From Clostridia bacterium (GTDB lineage Bacteria; Bacillota; Clostridia; Oscillospirales; Acutalibacteraceae), in contig JAFYJR010000068.1 in assembly GCA_017538005.1 (NCBI GenBank), forward strand, positions 1 to 5,423: 5,423 nt of DNA, given 5' to 3'. This document shows positions 1 through 5,423 of this stretch, in pieces; the stretch's first letter is position 1; every line of letters starts with the position of its first letter. A program made the translations under genes and the position numbers. The notes beneath the pieces were generated by a model. It did no database searches, was not told the DNA's origin, and was given only the letters and a program-made list of their open reading frames with translations.

Positions 1-302
1 AAACCGACCACAACCGGTCTGAGCGTGCTTGTTCTCTTGTTTTCGGGTTTCTCATATCTGTATTGTTTCGCTTCGGAAACTTTTTTCGGATCTGATTTTT
101 TGAGTATCTTTGCCTCGTCGATGTTGGCTCTTACATCGACCGTGTAGACGAAGTGAATGTCGCTCTTTTTTCTGGAGTCTATTGAGCGGCGGAAGATTTT
201 TATCTCTTTGATTTCATCGGTTTTTATTATTTTTGATACCTGTCTTTTCAGGTCCTCTTCCGTGTGGTCAACGGGCAGTTTTATGTCGGAGATTCTAAGC
301 AT
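1..302 (-). CDS. FAD-dependent dehydrogenase, COG2509 type (N-terminal part; runs off left edge)
   Basis: Only the first 100 codons are visible, read leftward from an ATG at 302-300. The protein starts MLRISDIKLPVDHTEEDL, is rich in Lys and Glu, and reaches RPVVVG at residues 95-100, where the window ends. In COG2509 proteins a small N-terminal alpha/beta domain precedes a Rossmann FAD-binding motif of the form RPVVVGFGPAG, so the cut falls at the start of the FAD domain. The start is supported by an AAAGGAG ribosome binding site at 313-319 (minus strand), 10 bases upstream. The start codon lies inside the end of the upstream flavoprotein gene (8-base overlap), so the two are probably cotranscribed and translationally coupled. 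The family is an uncharacterised oxidoreductase group and the substrate is unknown. The assignment rests on the N-terminal pattern alone, because the catalytic part is outside the window. Confidence 0.8.
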   Translation of the reverse strand, partial: MLRISDIKLPVDHTEEDLKRQVSKIIKTDEIKEIKIFRRSIDSRKKSDIHFVYTVDVRANIDEAKILKKSDPKKVSEAKQYRYEKPENKRTSTLRPVVVG

Positions 303-1467
303 TTTTTGCTATCTCCTTTGCGGCTTTTATTCCCGAGCCCCAGGCAAAGTGGAGGTTGTATCCGCCGCAGGTTCCGTCAACATCCAGAAGTTCACCGGTG
401 ATATAGAGGTTCTTAACTTTTTTCGTCTCGAGCGAATGCTCATTGAGTTCATCGCTGCCTACGCCGCCGCGTGTGACCTGGGCATCCTTCCAGGATTTTG
501 TGCCGGTTGCGGTGAGGGGGAGAGACATGACGTCAAGGGCGATTTTGTTTGTATCACCTTTGTTTTTGGTGTATATGTACTCCGCGAGTTTCTCGTTTAA
601 GATGCCGTAGAGTATTTCCGGACCTTTGCGTCCCGCGTCGAGCTGCTCGTGGAGATATCTGTTTATGTCTTTCAGACCCAGGTCGGGTGTGAAGCAGACA
701 TTGAGCAGAGGGCGTTCGCCCTTTGCCGTCATCTGAGCTATATCGCCGGAAAGCTGCATGGCGGGTATGCCGGAGATGCCGTAGTCAGTGAAGAGCAGCT
801 CGCCTTCCTGAAATTTTATCGGAGTATCGTCATCATCGTTCTCTTCCCTCAGGAAAAGAACACCTTTAAAGCGTATTCCTTTGAGTTCTTTAAGGTCTTC
901 TTTCGTTTTTATCTGCACGAGAGCAGGGGTTATGGGATTATATCTGATGCCGAGATTTTTCAGTATTTTGTAGCCGTCGCCGTCTGTTCCGTGCTGAGGC
1001 GCAGCCTTGCCGCCGAGGGATAAAACGACGGCGTCGAACTTCTCTTTTCCGTTGATTTTCAGATTGCTGTCAAGTGATTCTACTTTACAGTCTGTCCTGA
1101 TTTTGACTTTCAGTCTCTTTGCTTCGCTTAAAAGCAACGTAACTACATTGCTCGCGTTCATCGAGTAGGGGTAGAGGCGGCCTTCTTCGTCGCGGATTTT
1201 CAGACCGAGACTCGCGAAGAACTTGAGAGCCTCAACAGCGTCGAATTCATCGAGCACGGTGTGGATTATTTCATGGTCTCCGTTGTAGTATTCCTCGGAA
1301 ACGACAAAATTCGAGAGGTTGCACCTGCCGTTTCCCGTTGCAAGTATCTTCTTGCCGGGGCGGTCCAACTTCTCGAATATGGTTACATCTGTGTTCTTAT
1401 TCTGTCTTTTGAGTGTGATGGCGCAGGCAAGTCCTGATGCGCCTCCGCCTATGATTGCGACTTTCAT
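295..1467 (-). CDS. HI0933/YhiN-family FAD-binding flavoprotein (NAD(P)/FAD-dependent oxidoreductase)
   Basis: The 390-residue protein has the family's usual length (about 400). An N-terminal Rossmann FAD motif GGGASGLACA spans residues 7-16, with the ribose-binding acidic residue E32 at the end of the second strand. The HI0933 signature KKILATGNGRCNLSN follows at 39-53. Further family blocks are GGKAAPQHGTDGDGY (152-166), PALVQIKT (181-188), GELLFTDYGISG (222-233) and the C-terminal FAD-contact block GELLDVDGTCGGYNL (358-372). There is no signal peptide or membrane segment, so it should be cytosolic. The ATG is preceded by GGGAGG at 1474-1479, 6 bases away. Databases often label this family 'aminoacetone oxidase family' or BaiN-like, but the physiological reaction is not settled and nothing here implies bile-acid metabolism. 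An acidic loop (about 208-214, with four consecutive Asp) sits in the middle domain. It is the first gene of a minus-strand operon with the overlapping COG2509-type gene. Confidence 0.93.
   Translation of the reverse strand: MKVAIIGGGASGLACAITLKRQNKNTDVTIFEKLDRPGKKILATGNGRCNLSNFVVSEEYYNGDHEIIHTVLDEFDAVEALKFFASLGLKIRDEEGRLYPYSMNASNVVTLLLSEAKRLKVKIRTDCKVESLDSNLKINGKEKFDAVVLSLGGKAAPQHGTDGDGYKILKNLGIRYNPITPALVQIKTKEDLKELKGIRFKGVLFLREENDDDDTPIKFQEGELLFTDYGISGIPAMQLSGDIAQMTAKGERPLLNVCFTPDLGLKDINRYLHEQLDAGRKGPEILYGILNEKLAEYIYTKNKGDTNKIALDVMSLPLTATGTKSWKDAQVTRGGVGSDELNEHSLETKKVKNLYITGELLDVDGTCGGYNLHFAWGSGIKAAKEIAKNA
313..319 (-). promoter_or_regulatory. Ribosome binding site for the COG2509-type gene
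   Basis: AAAGGAG on the minus strand, 10 bases before the ATG at 302-300. It lies inside the coding end of the upstream flavoprotein gene and fixes the start of the downstream gene despite the overlap. Confidence 0.75.
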
Positions 1468-1473
1468 TTTAAA

Positions 1474-1479
1474 CCTCCC
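1474..1479 (-). promoter_or_regulatory. Ribosome binding site for the HI0933-family gene
   Basis: GGGAGG on the minus strand, 6 bases before the ATG at 1467-1465. It supports that start over any internal one. Confidence 0.8.
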
Positions 1480-1480
1480 G

Positions 1481-1497
1481 GGTCATTTCTATTGACC
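1481..1497. repeat. Short inverted repeat GGTCA-N7-TGACC
   Basis: The arms are 1481-1485 and 1493-1497, separated by 7 bases. The repeat falls in the predicted 5' leader of the minus-strand flavoprotein operon, immediately upstream of its ribosome binding site. It could be a small hairpin or a protein-binding half-site pair. Arms of five bases are short enough to arise by chance. Confidence 0.3.
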
Positions 1498-1515
1498 AAA
1501 TATGAGTACAAGGAC

Positions 1516-1544
1516 AGTATATTAAAAATTGACTAAAAGTGCAA
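1516..1544 (-). promoter_or_regulatory. SigA/sigma-70-like promoter for the flavoprotein operon
   Basis: On the minus strand, TTGCAC (1544-1539) is followed by a 17-base spacer and TATACT (1521-1516). That is 4 of 6 matches to TTGACA and 5 of 6 to TATAAT, at optimal spacing. Transcription would start near 1509, giving a leader of about 42 bases before the ATG at 1467. Its -35 box lies within the spacer of the opposing promoter. The call is based on consensus match and position only. Confidence 0.65.
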
Positions 1545-1557
1545 TAAGTAGTAAAAT
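1529..1557 (+). promoter_or_regulatory. SigA/sigma-70-like promoter for the rfbAC-rfbD-alaS operon
   Basis: TTGACT (1529-1534), a 17-base spacer and TAAAAT (1552-1557) give 5 of 6 matches to each consensus box at ideal spacing. The start point would be near 1564, leaving a leader of about 45 bases before the ATG at 1609. No terminator-antiterminator or T-box fits in this leader, so alaS regulation by a T-box from this promoter is not supported. Confidence 0.7.
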
Positions 1558-1596
1558 TGTCCATTATTATTATAAAGTGGCTCATTATGTTCTTGT

Positions 1597-1602
1597 GAGG
1601 TG
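1597..1602 (+). promoter_or_regulatory. Ribosome binding site for rfbAC; decides the start at 1609
   Basis: GAGGTG lies 6 bases before the ATG at 1609. An in-frame GTG at 1600 would add three residues, but it overlaps this site and has no ribosome binding site of its own. The ATG also gives the canonical RfbA N-terminus MKGIILAGGSGTRL. Confidence 0.75.
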
Positions 1603-1608
1603 CAGGTA

Positions 1609-3162
1609 ATGAAAGGCATTATTCTCGCAGGCGGTTCGGGCACAAGGCTCTATCCGCTTACCCGCGTAACTTCAAAGCAGCTTCTGCCCATCTACGACAA
1701 ACCGATGATTTTTTATCCCCTGTCAATGCTTATGTTGGCGGGCATACGCGACATTCTCATTATTTCAACTCCGAGTGACACGCCCCGTTTTGAGAACCTT
1801 CTCGGTACGGGCTCGCTCTTCGGACTTAATATCGAGTATGCCGTGCAGGAGAATCCGAACGGTCTTGCCGAGGCATTCATCATCGGCGAGGAGTTTATCG
1901 GTGATGACAGCGTCGCCATGATTCTGGGTGACAATATCTTCTACGGCAACGGTCTCGGTCATATGCTGAGGCAGGCGACAGCCGCTGCCTGTGAGAGCCA
2001 TGGTTCAAAAGCCACAATCTTCGCTTACTATGTCGAAAATCCTCAGGACTTCGGCGTGGTTGAGTTTGATGAGATGGGCAATGTAGTCGGCATAGAAGAG
2101 AAGCCCGCAAATCCCAAGTCGAATTATGCCGTAACCGGCATGTACTTCTATGACAACAGGGTCGTAGAGTTTGCCAAGTCACTCAAACCTTCGGCTCGCG
2201 GTGAGATTGAAATCACCGACATAAACGAGATGTACCTTCACGCGGGCGACCTTGAAGTCCGCTTCATGGGCCGCGGTTACGCGTGGATGGACACGGGAAC
2301 GGTCGATGCATTAAACCGCGCCGCGAACTTTATAAAGACACTTGAAAACAACCAGAACATCATCATCTCTGCACCTGAGGAGATAGCTTATAACTCACGC
2401 TGGATTACCAAGAACCAGCTTCTTGAGTCCGCAAACCTCCACGGCAAATCAAAGTACGGCGAACACCTGCGCCGCGTCGCGGAGGGTCAGGTGCTCTACT
2501 CGTCGCATTTCGGCGAGAGACCTTATTGGGGCCGCGACGCGGACTCCTCCTGGAAGGGCAGCCTGATGAAAGAGGTAACCGATGTTAAACTTCCGGGTGT
2601 CAAGATCATCACTCCGAAAGCCATAGGTGACAACCGCGGCGGCTTTATGGAGTCATACTCCAAGAAGGACCTCGAAGAGGCCGGTATTCATGTCGAATTT
2701 GTGCAGGACAACCGTTCCTACTCGGCCAAGAAGGGCATAGTCCGCGGTCTTCATTTCCAGAAGAATCCGCGCTGCCAGGCGAAACTTCTCGCCTGTCTCA
2801 AGGGACGCATTATGGATGTTGCGGTTGACCTCCGCAAGGATTCACCGACATACAAGAAGTGGATTGCCGTTGAGCTTTCCGAGGAAAACAAGAAACAGAT
2901 TTTCATCCCGAAGGGCTTTGCCCACGGCTTTGTAACCCTGACGGATGATGTTGAAATCATGTACAAGGTGGATGAGTTCTACTCGCCCGAGTGTGACGCC
3001 GGAATCCGCTGGAATGATCCGGATATCGGTGTGGACTGGGGTATAACAAATCCGGTACTTTCCGAGAAGGACGCAAACGCGCCTTTCCTGAAGGATATTG
3101 AGGACGAACTTGATTTCTGCACGAACTCAAGCGAAATACTGAAGACGGTTATTGATAAGTGA
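1609..3162 (+). CDS. rfbAC: Fused glucose-1-phosphate thymidylyltransferase / dTDP-4-dehydrorhamnose 3,5-epimerase (RfbA-RfbC)
   Basis: This 517-residue cytosolic protein joins two dTDP-L-rhamnose enzymes that are normally separate. Residues 1 to about 292 are RfbA, which makes dTDP-glucose and PPi from dTTP and glucose-1-phosphate. Its features are the nucleotide loop GGSGTRLYPLT (8-18), SKQLLPIYDKPM (22-33), the metal-binding LGDN with D108, EEKP with K165, and WMDTGT with D228. The conserved C-terminal helices (PEEIAY 256-261, YGEHL 283-287) are present, so this half is full length. Residues about 293-319 form a linker with no recognised domain. Residues 320 to about 503 are RfbC, a cupin-fold epimerase acting on dTDP-4-keto-6-deoxyglucose. 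By alignment from memory to the E. coli enzyme, its catalytic set is intact: H382 in RGLHFQ, K392, H439 in GFAHGF, Y452 in YKVDEFYSP and D488 in SEKDANAP. A 14-residue tail follows. It heads an operon and overlaps rfbD. Both activities look retained. The symbol is descriptive, from rfbA plus rfbC. Confidence 0.95.
   Translation: MKGIILAGGSGTRLYPLTRVTSKQLLPIYDKPMIFYPLSMLMLAGIRDILIISTPSDTPRFENLLGTGSLFGLNIEYAVQENPNGLAEAFIIGEEFIGDDSVAMILGDNIFYGNGLGHMLRQATAAACESHGSKATIFAYYVENPQDFGVVEFDEMGNVVGIEEKPANPKSNYAVTGMYFYDNRVVEFAKSLKPSARGEIEITDINEMYLHAGDLEVRFMGRGYAWMDTGTVDALNRAANFIKTLENNQNIIISAPEEIAYNSRWITKNQLLESANLHGKSKYGEHLRRVAEGQVLYSSHFGERPYWGRDADSSWKGSLMKEVTDVKLPGVKIITPKAIGDNRGGFMESYSKKDLEEAGIHVEFVQDNRSYSAKKGIVRGLHFQKNPRCQAKLLACLKGRIMDVAVDLRKDSPTYKKWIAVELSEENKKQIFIPKGFAHGFVTLTDDVEIMYKVDEFYSPECDAGIRWNDPDIGVDWGITNPVLSEKDANAPFLKDIEDELDFCTNSSEILKTVIDK
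2552..2568 (+). promoter_or_regulatory. Possible internal ribosome binding site and start for a free RfbC
   Basis: At the junction of the two domains, GGAAGGG (2552-2558) sits 7 bases before an in-frame ATG (2566-2568, residue 320). This is exactly where a stand-alone RfbC of 198 residues would begin (MKEVTDVKLPG). The ATG is embedded in TGATG, with a TGA in the +1 frame, the same stop/start arrangement seen between rfbAC and rfbD. It may be a relic of once-separate genes or a working internal start. The ribosome binding site is only moderate. Confidence 0.3.
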
Positions 3163-4019
3163 TGAAAGTACTCGTAACAGGCGTATCCGGTCAGCTCGGA
3201 TACGATGTCGCAAAGGAACTGAAGAGGCGCGGTCACAAGGTGCTGGCGCCGAAAAGAGACAGTCTCGATCTTTTGGATCAGGTCGGGATAATTCAGTATT
3301 TTGAGTACAACAAATTTGACGCTGTAATTCACTGTGCGGCATACACCGCGGTTGACAAGGCTCAGGAGGAGAAGGAACTCTGCAGCAATGTAAACGTTTC
3401 CGCCACAAGGGTCATAGCCAAACAGTGCGCAAGCCGCGACATACCGCTTCTTTATGTGAGCACGGACTATGTCTTCCCCGGCACCGGCAGCGAGCCGTAC
3501 GAGACGGGTGACCGCAAGGGCCCGCTTCAGGAGTACGGCATCTCAAAGCTTGCCGGCGAAGAGATGGTGAAAAGTCTCTGTAAGAAGTACTACATTGTCC
3601 GTACCTCATGGGTCTTCGGCAAAAACGGCAGGAACTTTGTAAGAACCGTTTTGAGACTTGCTGACTTAAAGGACAGGATAAGCGTCGTAGATGACCAGGT
3701 GGGATCACCGACATATACGAAGGATCTGGCTCCGCTTCTCTGCGATATGATTGAGTCGGATAAGTATGGTGTTTACCATGCGACAAACGAGGGCTTCTGC
3801 AGCTTCTATGAGTTTGCGTGTGAGATTATAAGTCAGTCGGGAAAGTCGCTTGAAATCAAGCCGACCACGACTGACAAGTACAACGCGCCGGCGAAAAGGC
3901 CTCTGAATTCAAGGCTTTCGAAGAAATCGCTTGACGATGCCGGCTTTTCGCGTTTGCCGGACTGGCATGACGCACTTTCAAGATATTTAACCGAACTGGG
4001 AATAAAGGAGAACACTTAA
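3162..4019 (+). CDS. rfbD: dTDP-4-dehydrorhamnose reductase
   Basis: This 285-residue enzyme performs the last step of dTDP-L-rhamnose synthesis, the NAD(P)H-dependent reduction of dTDP-4-dehydrorhamnose. It is an extended short-chain dehydrogenase of the usual length (about 280-300). The N-terminal TGVSGQLG (6-13) is the GxxGxxG dinucleotide motif. CAAYTAVDKAQ (58-68), STDYVF (100-105) and the catalytic YGISK (Y125, K129) follow. Substrate-side blocks are RTSWVFGKNGRNFV (147-160), DDQVGSPTYTKDL (177-189) and the C-terminal RPLNSRLS (246-253). The ATG at 3162 shares its A with the rfbAC stop (TGATG). A GTG at 3159 would add one Met and is less likely. No good ribosome binding site precedes it, so translation probably depends on ribosomes finishing rfbAC. 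The adjoining RfbC domain makes its substrate. Confidence 0.95.
   Translation: MKVLVTGVSGQLGYDVAKELKRRGHKVLAPKRDSLDLLDQVGIIQYFEYNKFDAVIHCAAYTAVDKAQEEKELCSNVNVSATRVIAKQCASRDIPLLYVSTDYVFPGTGSEPYETGDRKGPLQEYGISKLAGEEMVKSLCKKYYIVRTSWVFGKNGRNFVRTVLRLADLKDRISVVDDQVGSPTYTKDLAPLLCDMIESDKYGVYHATNEGFCSFYEFACEIISQSGKSLEIKPTTTDKYNAPAKRPLNSRLSKKSLDDAGFSRLPDWHDALSRYLTELGIKENT
4004..4010 (+). promoter_or_regulatory. Ribosome binding site for alaS
   Basis: AAAGGAG lies 10 bases before the ATG at 4021, inside the 3' end of rfbD. It gives alaS its own strong initiation signal, unlike rfbD. Confidence 0.75.
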
Positions 4020-4020
4020 A

Positions 4021-5423
4021 ATGGAATGGACAGGTTTGAACGAACTCCGCGAGAAGTATCTGAGCTTCTTCGAGAGTAAGGATCATCTGAGACTGCCGAG
4101 CTTTTCGCTCATCCCGCAGGGAGACAAGAGCTTGCTTCTCATAAACTCGGGTATGGCTCCGATGAAAAAATACTTCACCGGTGAAGTCACACCTCCGAGA
4201 AACAGAGTTACGACATGTCAGAAATGTATCCGTACGCCCGACATAGAGAGTGTCGGTCATACGGCCCGTCACGGCACATACTTTGAAATGCTCGGAAATT
4301 TCTCTTTCGGAGACTATTTCAAGCATGAGGCATGCGCCTGGTCATGGGAATTCCTGACAGAAGTACTTGCCATTCCGGCTGACAAACTCTATGCCAGCAT
4401 TTATCTTGACGATGACGAGGCATATGACATCTGGGTGAACGAGGTCGGCGTCGATCCGTCACACATTGTCAGACTCGGCAAAGAGGATAACTTCTGGGAG
4501 CACGGTGCAGGCCCTTGCGGACCGTGTTCCGAGATATATTTCGACCGCGGCGAGAAATACGGCTGCGGCAAACCGGACTGCGCCGTAGGCTGCGACTGCG
4601 ACAGGTATATGGAAGTCTGGAACAATGTTTTCTCCCAGTTCAACAATGACGGTGAGGGCAACTACACCGAGCTCGCGACGAAAAATATAGATACCGGTAT
4701 GGGCCTTGAGAGACTTGCCTGTGTCATGCAGGGCGTTGACAACATCTTTGAGGTTGATACGGTTCAGAACATAATGGGTAAGGTCTCCGAGATAGCGGGC
4801 GTAAAGTATGGTGAAAATGAAAAAGCCGATGTATCGCTCCGCGTTATCACGGACCATATCCGCTCGACCACTTTCATGGTCGGTGACGGCGTCATGCCTT
4901 CGAACGAAGGCCGCGGATATGTCCTCAGAAGGCTCCTGCGCCGCGCTGCCCGTCACGGCAGACTTCTCGGCATAGACCACACTTTCCTGTGCGATGTAGC
5001 CGAGGTTGTAATTGCAGAGAACAGGGACGCATATCCGAATCTCGTCGAGAAACATGACTTTATCATGAAGGTTATCGGCGCTGAGGAGGAGAACTTCAAC
5101 AGGACCATAGACACCGGCACACAGATGCTGAATGAACTCATAGACAACGCAAAATCAAAGGTTCTCTCCGGAGATGACGCGTTTAAACTTCAGGATACCT
5201 TCGGTTTCCCGATAGACCTGACAAAAGAGATGCTCGAAGAGCGCGGTATGACCGTTGACGAGGCGCGCTTCAAAGATTTGCTCGGCGAGCAGAAACAGCG
5301 CGCCAAGGCCGATGCCGCGGCAAAATCCGTTGCGGAAGCATGGAAAGGAAATGCCGATGTAACAAAGGATTTCCCCGAGACCGTTTTCCTCGGATATGAA
5401 GAACTCTCAAGCACTTCCAAGGT
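4021..5423 (+). CDS. alaS: Alanyl-tRNA synthetase (N-terminal part; runs off right edge)
   Basis: The gene is open to the window end, with 467 complete codons of a family usually near 870-880. The enzyme charges tRNA(Ala) with alanine in the cytosol. The class II catalytic core is present. INSGMAPMKKYF is part of the motif 1 region, TARHGTYFEMLGNFSFGD (81-98) carries motif 2, and GPCGPCSEIYFDRG (164-177) follows. KNIDTGMGLERL (221-232) holds motif 3. The tRNA-recognition region follows with RVITDHIRS and GRGYVLRRLLRRAARHG (297-313), then DTFGFPIDLT from residue 392. A Cys-rich stretch with C182, C187, C191 and C193 precedes RYMEVWNNVFSQF, as I recall from many clostridial AlaRS proteins. The editing and C-terminal domains lie beyond the window. 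It starts one base after the rfbD stop and shows no frameshift. No separate promoter, T-box or terminator fits in the gap, so at least some transcription must come through rfbD. Confidence 0.97.
   Translation, partial: MEWTGLNELREKYLSFFESKDHLRLPSFSLIPQGDKSLLLINSGMAPMKKYFTGEVTPPRNRVTTCQKCIRTPDIESVGHTARHGTYFEMLGNFSFGDYFKHEACAWSWEFLTEVLAIPADKLYASIYLDDDEAYDIWVNEVGVDPSHIVRLGKEDNFWEHGAGPCGPCSEIYFDRGEKYGCGKPDCAVGCDCDRYMEVWNNVFSQFNNDGEGNYTELATKNIDTGMGLERLACVMQGVDNIFEVDTVQNIMGKVSEIAGVKYGENEKADVSLRVITDHIRSTTFMVGDGVMPSNEGRGYVLRRLLRRAARHGRLLGIDHTFLCDVAEVVIAENRDAYPNLVEKHDFIMKVIGAEEENFNRTIDTGTQMLNELIDNAKSKVLSGDDAFKLQDTFGFPIDLTKEMLEERGMTVDEARFKDLLGEQKQRAKADAAAKSVAEAWKGNADVTKDFPETVFLGYEELSSTSK

Noticed and set aside
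157..1023. Plus-strand open frames at 157-600 and 649-1023
   Set aside because: They lie antisense to two well-supported flavoprotein genes, have no family resemblance or convincing ribosome binding site, and have compositions expected of a complementary-strand reading.
1564..1608. Riboswitch or T-box leader ahead of the plus-strand operon
   Set aside because: The predicted leader is about 45 bases, too short for a T-box or known riboswitch, and no terminator-like stem with a T-run is present.
1600..1608. GTG at 1600 as the rfbAC start
   Set aside because: It lies within the ribosome binding site for the ATG at 1609 and lacks its own upstream site. RfbA proteins normally begin at the MKGIILAGG position.
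1713..3408. Several minus-strand open frames within rfbAC and rfbD
   Set aside because: All are shadows of conserved coding sequence. Some are rich in Arg, Cys and His in a way typical of antisense readings.
3856..4326. Minus-strand open frame of 156 residues across the rfbD/alaS junction
   Set aside because: It is antisense to two conserved genes, matches nothing recognised, and spans a gene boundary as only a chance frame would.
4459..5055. Minus-strand open frame of 198 residues inside alaS
   Set aside because: It is antisense to a strongly conserved AlaRS core. Its length reflects codon use in alaS. The protein has no recognisable domain.
1..5423. Mobile element, CRISPR, toxin-antitoxin or defence system
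   Set aside because: No transposase, integrase, long terminal repeats, spaced direct repeats or unassigned gene was found. All coding space is taken up by housekeeping or sugar-nucleotide genes.

Overview
The window looks like chromosomal DNA of a Firmicutes-type bacterium, most likely a member of Clostridia and possibly Lachnospiraceae-like. The grounds are moderate G+C, strong AGGAGG-type ribosome binding sites, tightly packed or overlapping genes, and an alanyl-tRNA synthetase with the cysteine-rich insert I associate with clostridial enzymes. The taxonomic call rests on recalled family resemblance, not on a search. No RNA gene, CRISPR array, insertion sequence, phage gene or clear terminator was seen.

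Left arm (1-1467, minus strand): two flavoprotein genes in a likely operon. The promoter-proximal gene (295-1467) is a complete HI0933/YhiN-family FAD protein. It overlaps by 8 bases the start of a second gene that runs off the left edge. The 100 residues visible there match the N-terminal region of COG2509-type FAD-dependent dehydrogenases and stop just where the FAD-binding Rossmann fold should begin.

Centre (1468-1608): a 141-base divergent intergenic region. It holds two good sigma-70/SigA-like promoters, one per strand, each with a 17-base spacer. They interleave so that each -35 box lies inside the other's spacer.

Right arm (1609-5423, plus strand): a compact operon. First is a 517-residue protein fusing glucose-1-phosphate thymidylyltransferase (RfbA/RmlA) to dTDP-4-dehydrorhamnose 3,5-epimerase (RfbC/RmlC). 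Next is dTDP-4-dehydrorhamnose reductase (RfbD/RmlD), whose start codon overlaps the previous stop. Then, one base after the rfbD stop, alanyl-tRNA synthetase (alaS) begins and is cut by the right edge. The first two genes supply steps 1, 3 and 4 of dTDP-L-rhamnose synthesis. The step-2 enzyme (RfbB, 4,6-dehydratase) is not in the window and must be encoded elsewhere.

I do not see an undescribed defence, mobile or regulatory system. The points most worth checking are the RfbA-RfbC fusion and its possible internal start site, the placement of alaS behind rhamnose genes, and the interleaved divergent promoters.
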